From assembly GCF_002410825.1 (NCBI RefSeq), contig NZ_DHOS01000047.1:61135-71759 (forward strand): a stretch of 10,625 bases of DNA, written 5' to 3'. Both the position numbers and the translations under genes were made by a program. This DNA is from Proteiniphilum sp. UBA5384. Its GTDB lineage: Bacteria > Bacteroidota > Bacteroidia > Bacteroidales > Dysgonomonadaceae. The notes below the pieces were generated by a model, which had not been told where the DNA came from, ran no database searches, and was given only the letters and a program-made list of their open reading frames with translations. How positions within the stretch are numbered: position 1 is the stretch's first letter; each line of letters opens with the position of its first letter. Positions 6,715 to 10,625 of the stretch are shown here, one piece after another.

Positions 6715-8802
6715 ATGAAGAAAATTAATATTCTGGCATTATTGCTCACATTGTCACTATTTATTGCGGCACAAGATGCACAACGCTTTTTTCCCAAATC
6801 GGACCTGATACTTTCGGGAACGTATTACTATCCTGAACAATGGTCCGAAAACCAATGGGAAAGAGATATAAAGAAGATGAAAGAGTTGGGTTTCGATTTC
6901 ACCCATTTCGGCGAGTTTGCCTGGGCAATGATGGAACCGGAAGAAGGAGTGTTCGATTTTGAATGGCTTGATAAAGCGGTGCAACTGGCCGAAAAATATG
7001 GGTTGAAAGTGGTGATGTGCACACCTACCCCCACACCGCCGGCATGGCTGACCACAGCGCACCCCGATGTTCTTGTGGTAAACGACAATTTGCAGAGGAT
7101 CGAGCATGGAGCTCGGCAACAGGCATCCTGGGCAAGCGATACCTACCGGAAATATGTGGAAGTCATCGTCACTCAACTTGCCCGGCGCTATGGAAACAAT
7201 CCGGCAGTATGGGGATGGCAGATAGATAACGAACCCTCCCACTACACATTTTCGTATGACTACAGCGAGAATGCACAGCAAAAATTCCGTGTTTGGCTGA
7301 AAAACAAATATCAGACTATCGACAAACTGAACGATTCATGGGGTAACCAGTTCTGGAGCCAGATGTACAATGATTTCGACCAGATCCGCATCCCCAATCC
7401 GAAAGTGTTACCCGGAAAAGCCAATCCGCATGCGATGCTCGACTATAAAAGATATACGGCAGATGAAGCAGCGTCATTTATCAATTTTCAAAATGATATA
7501 CTGAGAAAATATATATCCGACGCACAATGGGTCACCACCAACACTATGCCCGGACATCCCCAGGTTGATCCCGGCCGGATGACACATCTGGATTTCCTGT
7601 CTTATACCCGCTACCTTGTCAATGGCCGCTATGATGGCTACGGCGATCAGGGATTCAGGATATCGAATACCGAGATGTTGGGACTCAGCAACGATTTTTA
7701 TCGTAATATAAAAGGGGTGACAGGCGTGATGGAGATACAACCGGGACAGGTGAACTGGGGTGCTTTCAACCCACAGACATATCCCGGCGCAGTGAGGTTA
7801 TGGTATTACCATATATTCGCAGGCGATTGCAAATTTGTTTGCCATTACCGCTTCCGCCAGCCTCTGAAAGGAAGCGAGCAATATCACTATGGCATGATGA
7901 AGACTGACGGCGTATCGGTAAGTAGGACGGGTGAGGAGATATTGCAGTTCAACAGGGAGATTCAGGAATTGAAAAAAGAACGGGTTGACAATGCCAAATA
8001 TCCCGAAAGACTGGAAAAAATTAAAACAGCCATACTGATCAATCCGGATAACCGGTGGGAGATGGATTTCCAGCCTCAATCCAACCAATGGGATACGCAC
8101 AAACACCTGGTAAAATACTATAATACGGCTAAGAGTCTGGGTATACCTATAGACATTGTGGAGGAGAATGCCGAGTTTGAAAAATATCCTGTTGTGATAG
8201 CGCCTTCTTACCAGTTATTGGATCATGAGCTGGTGGTACGCTGGAAAAAATATGTAGAGAATGGAGGTCAATTGATACTGACTCCCCGCACCGGACATAA
8301 GAACAGGGAGGCCCACCTGTGGGAAACGGAGCTGGCTGAACCTATCTATGAATTGATTGGAGCAAAGGAACTGTTCTTCGACCACCTCCCGTCCAAAGTT
8401 TGGTCGAATGTGCAATTTGACGGAAAAGAATACCAATGGAACAATTGGGCAGACGTGATTGATTATGCTGACAATACCACCGTATGGAGCAAATACAATG
8501 ACCAATACTATAAAGGGATGGCTGCCGTTATCCACAAGAAAGCCGGCAAAGGTGCCACAACTTATATCGGTGTGGATACGGATGATGCCAAGCTTGAACG
8601 CGATGTGCTGGAAAAGGTGTACCGTCAGATTGGTGCTCCTTACGACCTGCCGCCGGGCGTCCTCATCGAATGGCGCGATGGATTCCATATCGGGCTGAAC
8701 TACAGGTCTGAATCATATACATTTCCTATCCCATCCAATGCCAAGGTGATATTGGGTGAGAAAAATACACCACCCGCCGATGTGGTGATATGGAAAGAGT
8801 GA
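6715..8802 (+). CDS. GH42 beta-galactosidase, secreted
   Basis: A 695-residue glycoside hydrolase family 42 enzyme that removes terminal beta-galactose. ATG at 6715 is used; the frame extends upstream only through TTG codons. The first 20 or so residues (MKKINILALLLTLSLFIAAQ) form a type I signal, so the enzyme is probably periplasmic. The TIM barrel (about 30-390) shows GTYYYPEQW, FTHFGEFAWAMMEPEEG, PTPTPPAWL, WGWQIDNEPS with the acid/base Glu173, and GVMEIQPGQVNWG with the nucleophile Glu340. A GH42 trimerization domain is expected from about 420 (TAILINPDNRWEMDFQP onward) to about 630, then a small C-terminal beta domain. The Cys cluster that binds zinc in some GH42 enzymes is not evident: one Cys is present before PTPTPPAW, but the stretch HGARQQASWASDTYR has none. 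The gene is intact and full length. With GH36 just upstream, the locus can remove both anomers of galactose. Confidence 0.95.
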   Translation: MKKINILALLLTLSLFIAAQDAQRFFPKSDLILSGTYYYPEQWSENQWERDIKKMKELGFDFTHFGEFAWAMMEPEEGVFDFEWLDKAVQLAEKYGLKVVMCTPTPTPPAWLTTAHPDVLVVNDNLQRIEHGARQQASWASDTYRKYVEVIVTQLARRYGNNPAVWGWQIDNEPSHYTFSYDYSENAQQKFRVWLKNKYQTIDKLNDSWGNQFWSQMYNDFDQIRIPNPKVLPGKANPHAMLDYKRYTADEAASFINFQNDILRKYISDAQWVTTNTMPGHPQVDPGRMTHLDFLSYTRYLVNGRYDGYGDQGFRISNTEMLGLSNDFYRNIKGVTGVMEIQPGQVNWGAFNPQTYPGAVRLWYYHIFAGDCKFVCHYRFRQPLKGSEQYHYGMMKTDGVSVSRTGEEILQFNREIQELKKERVDNAKYPERLEKIKTAILINPDNRWEMDFQPQSNQWDTHKHLVKYYNTAKSLGIPIDIVEENAEFEKYPVVIAPSYQLLDHELVVRWKKYVENGGQLILTPRTGHKNREAHLWETELAEPIYELIGAKELFFDHLPSKVWSNVQFDGKEYQWNNWADVIDYADNTTVWSKYNDQYYKGMAAVIHKKAGKGATTYIGVDTDDAKLERDVLEKVYRQIGAPYDLPPGVLIEWRDGFHIGLNYRSESYTFPIPSNAKVILGEKNTPPADVVIWKE

Positions 8803-8837
8803 GCTTGAATTTTCTCTCAGCTTTCACTATGTTTGTA

Positions 8838-8948
8838 CCGTTTTGATCTCGTAGTATTACCCAAAAACACCGTCTGGCATACAATATTAACGAGAAAGAA
8901 ATCATAGTCTTGGTCCTTTTTGCATGGGAACATTACGATGATAAGTAA
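8838..8948 (+). pseudogene. Relic of a Txe/YoeB-type toxin, C-terminal part
   Basis: In the frame starting at 8838 the plus strand reads P-F-stop-SRSITQKHRLAYNINEKEIIVLVLFAWEHYDDK and then TAA at 8946-8948. This follows the C-terminus of YoeB/Txe toxins (in E. coli YoeB: FWSRRITEEHRLVY, ending in YHY), which are ribosome-dependent mRNA endonucleases of type II toxin-antitoxin pairs. The TGA at 8844-8846 stands where the family has Trp (TGG) and the second Arg of the motif has become Ser. The catalytic Arg of HRL and the terminal His-Tyr are kept. The N-terminal half and the partner YefM/Axe antitoxin are missing: the GH42 stop lies only 35 bases upstream. The match was made by eye from remembered family motifs over about 35 codons, so it is probable rather than certain. 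Confidence 0.6.
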
Positions 8949-9100
8949 AAGCGCTATAATTTTGAGAGGATTGAAAAACTGAAACAAAAATAGGATACTG
9001 AATTGCAAAAGATTCTTGAACGTAACCAGTATGTCAAATGTGATACGATTGAAAATGAGATATTTCAACAAATTCTAAATAAGGAATCACCATTATTCTT
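8949..9100. other. Gene-free stretch between toxin relic and sigma factor
   Basis: No intact gene, RNA gene or clear terminator was recognised. The frame of the toxin relic continues with a Lys/Glu-rich reading (for example FERIEKLKQK, a stop, then TELQKILERNQYVKCD). It contains one internal stop and could be decayed coding sequence or chance in AT-rich DNA. On the minus strand an open frame covers 8817-9071, but it has no recognisable domain and runs over the relic. This stretch holds the 3' side of both convergent transcription units. Confidence 0.4.
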
Positions 9101-9667
9101 TTATAAATGTAGAATAAAGTTAATGATGGGGAGGTAATCTTTGAGTTTAATGCGTAGGTTTTTAAGAGATTGAGTGATGTGATATTCTACCGTTTTGACG
9201 GATATTTCCAATTCCATGGCAATTTGGGTGTTTGTTTTTTCCCCGAAGCGGCTCAATAAAAAAACCTCCTTTTGCTTTCCAGGTAATTCGTCAATGGCTC
9301 GGTGAATCTTTTCCGTTAACTCGTTGATAAAATAATAGTCGGGGTCTTCAAATTGATCTTTTAATTGATCATATAATATGGAATGCACCTGTTCCTTATA
9401 GCGGGAGCTGCGTATGGCATTCAGACATCTATTCTTGATGGCCGTAAACAGATAGGAGCGGAAAGATTTACTGATGACAATGGTCTTTCTTTTCTCCCAA
9501 ATAAATACCATGAACTCCTGAACCAATTCTTCCGACTCTACATCTTCAATATATTGTGAGGCATATTCACACAAAGGAGAATAAAAGTGGTGAAACATCC
9601 GCTTATAAGCTTCTTCGTTTCCTTCTTGTACTTGTATAAATAACAACTGTTCGTCTATTGCTTCCAT
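9101..9667 (-). CDS. ECF RNA polymerase sigma factor, Bacteroidales expansion type
   Basis: A 188-residue sigma-70 family factor with only regions 2 and 4. ATG at 9667 is preferred; the open frame extends to a TTG at 9694, but the ATG gives the usual N-terminus just before region 2 (LLFIQVQEGNEEAYKRMFHHFY). Region 2 spans about residues 15-85, with EELVQEFMVFIWEKR at 46-60 and SFRSYLFTAIKNRCLNAIR after it. Region 4 spans about 120-175, with the helix-turn-helix TNTQIAMELEISVKTVEYHITQSLKNLR. The hydrophobic tail KDYLPIINFILHL is typical of the Bacteroidota group usually paired with a FecR anti-sigma and a SusC-type transporter. Here no anti-sigma follows: downstream is the toxin relic and the converging PUL. 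The gene looks intact. Whether it controls the neighbouring PUL is unknown, since it points toward it. Confidence 0.9.
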   Translation of the reverse strand: MEAIDEQLLFIQVQEGNEEAYKRMFHHFYSPLCEYASQYIEDVESEELVQEFMVFIWEKRKTIVISKSFRSYLFTAIKNRCLNAIRSSRYKEQVHSILYDQLKDQFEDPDYYFINELTEKIHRAIDELPGKQKEVFLLSRFGEKTNTQIAMELEISVKTVEYHITQSLKNLRIKLKDYLPIINFILHL

Positions 9668-9691
9668 GTAGTCTACAGAATCTTTAACCTG

Positions 9692-9699
9692 CAAAACTA
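9692..9699 (-). promoter_or_regulatory. Candidate -7 element of the sigma factor gene
   Basis: On the minus strand TAGTTTTG reads from 9699 to 9692, an exact match to TAnnTTTG, 24 bases before the ATG at 9667. The place where a -33 box should lie (about 9718-9724) falls inside the end of the insertion sequence and does not show a good TTTG. If used, this would be a hybrid promoter with its upstream half supplied by the IS. Confidence 0.4.
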
Positions 9700-9712
9700 A
9701 ATAAAAATCTCA

Positions 9713-9726
9713 TTAGTGTCCACTAA
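9713..9726. repeat. Quasi-palindrome at the probable end of the insertion sequence
   Basis: TTAGTGTCCACTAA has perfect 6-base arms (TTAGTG and CACTAA) around TC and overlaps the transposase stop codon at 9723-9725. Its position directly at the end of the transposase frame suggests it is part of the IS terminal inverted repeat. The opposite terminus is outside the window, so the IR cannot be confirmed. Confidence 0.45.
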
Positions 9727-10625
9727 AAAAAATTAAGTTTTAATTGAGTATCATTTTTATCCATATTAGTTTCTTTGTAGAAAAGTTCCCTGATAGGAGT
9801 TTTATCCAACAACGAAGCACTCAGTACTCTCAAGACTTCGTATGTACTTCTATTAAGATGAAGCTCATACTCAACAATAGCTACCATACAATATGCAATG
9901 ATAGCTGTAAATATTTGGATTCGAACAGTCCCCTCGGTTGTACCCCAAAAGGATTTAATTTCAAGATGCTGCTTGATCCATTTAAAGAACAACTCAACAT
10001 GCCACCTGTAATTATAAAGCAGGGCAACTTGATAGGCGGATACTTCCTGGAAGAAGCATAACCGGTAAGTTTTATTATCTGATCAGCCAATATGCCATCA
10101 GCATTATGGTTTGTATACTGATCCTTAATTACTTCATACTGCAAGCGGCTTTTCTCCCGGACGACAAAATAAGACTCTATTTGCGTAATATGATTAAGTC
10201 GCTTAAGATCAAAATAACCTATGTCAAATACATAATATGCACCCGTTTCATAAGGAATAATATCCATTGCATTCATATCATGAACTTTGGCAGGAGTTAC
10301 ATGTACAAAAGCAGGGATCTGTGTTTCAATATCGAACAAAGTGTGGAGTTTGATTCCTGCTTTAGTTTTACGAAACTTTGCCCACCAGAAGACACTCAAA
10401 CACAAGTCGATTGTAGTGGAATCAAAAGCATAGACTTTCCCCTCAATTTCAAACTCCCTGACTATTCTTTTTCTTCGGGCAATGTTAATCATATAATATG
10501 CAAAGTCTTCAAATATTTTAGGATCTCTCCTTTCGTTGGCTTTAGAAAGATTACTTCTGGTAATGCTTTTTCCAAAGCCAAGATGGTAGGAACTGATTCC
10601 AACAGCTGAAGTGCTTTACGTATTT
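9723..10625 (-). pseudogene. IS4-family DDE transposase, frame-broken, N-terminus outside window
   Basis: The frame open from 10615 down to 9881 starts with a family-like stretch (SSYHLGFGKSITRSNLSKAN, then IFEDFAYYM). It carries the first catalytic Asp in AFDSTTIDL (bases 10421-10423) and the second in VFDIGYFDLKRL (10223-10225). After GYASSRKYP, at about 10037-10042, the similarity jumps to another frame: YQVALLYNYRWHVELFFKWIKQHL, continuing to the stop at 9723-9725. That part holds the IS4 signature Y-(2)-R-(3)-E-(6)-K, with the catalytic Glu at 9993-9995. Relatives have roughly 25-30 extra residues between these two blocks, so an out-of-frame deletion is inferred. In the first frame a stop at 10616-10618 interrupts the N-terminal side, perhaps a second lesion. 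The ATG at 10492 is internal and not the real start. Family assignment is confident; the exact IS name is not given. Confidence 0.85.

Larger units (their letters stand above)
9713..10625 (-). mobile_element. IS4-family insertion sequence, partial, degenerate
   Basis: One end of an insertion sequence whose transposase is read leftward. The left limit is set by the quasi-palindrome at 9713-9726; the element runs out of the window on the right. It lies 45 bases upstream of the sigma factor start, in the same orientation. Because its transposase is broken, it could move only with help from a related intact copy. Confidence 0.7.

Noticed and set aside
8793..8825. Possible hairpin at the end of GH42 (GAAAG and TGAG pairing with CTCA and CTTTC)
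   Set aside because: The stem is interrupted, AT-rich and not followed by a T-run, so it is not a convincing terminator.
8817..9071. 84-codon hydrophobic open frame on the minus strand
   Set aside because: No family resemblance, no clear start signals, and it overlaps the better supported toxin relic on the opposite strand.
10106..10609. 167-codon plus-strand frame at the right edge
   Set aside because: It is antisense to the transposase, whose DDE motifs decide the coding strand.
1..10625. CRISPR arrays, tRNA or rRNA genes, phage genes
   Set aside because: No spaced identical repeats, cloverleaf-like segments, rRNA motifs or phage structural proteins were seen.

Overview
The window comes from a member of the Bacteroidota, most likely order Bacteroidales. 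The evidence is lipoproteins of the DUF4998/DUF5126/DUF5000 type, Bacteroides-type promoter elements (TAnnTTTG) rather than E. coli boxes, little Shine-Dalgarno signal, a short ECF sigma factor of the Bacteroidales expansion type, and an IS4-type transposase of a kind common in this order. Species cannot be assigned from the sequence alone.

Positions 2-8802 (+ strand) look like the distal part of a polysaccharide utilization locus (PUL). The order is: the 3' part of a DUF5126/DUF5000 carbohydrate-binding-like protein (start outside the window); a DUF4998 lipoprotein with a discoidin-like C-terminus; a lipoprotein of the endonuclease/exonuclease/phosphatase (EEP) fold; a palindrome-rich gap (3213-3506) with a probable intrinsic terminator and a candidate promoter; a second, secreted EEP protein; a secreted GH36 alpha-galactosidase overlapping it by one base; and, after a 110-base gap with another candidate promoter, a secreted GH42 beta-galactosidase. 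SusC/SusD genes are not in the window and would be expected upstream. As a system, surface lipoproteins would bind a glycan, GH36 and GH42 would remove alpha- and beta-galactose in the periplasm, and the two EEP enzymes could cleave phosphodiester or phosphomonoester bonds. The last role is inference.

Positions 8803-9100 hold no intact gene. A relic of the C-terminus of a Txe/YoeB-type toxin can be read at about 8838-8948, in one frame, with the conserved Trp of the FWSRRI motif replaced by TGA.

Positions 9101-10625 (- strand) carry an ECF sigma factor convergent with the PUL and, 45 bases upstream of its start, the end of an IS4-family insertion sequence. The transposase is broken by an out-of-frame internal deletion and continues beyond the window. 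No FecR-type anti-sigma gene accompanies the sigma factor. The right part of the window therefore looks like a decaying, rearranged junction beside a well-preserved catabolic operon.
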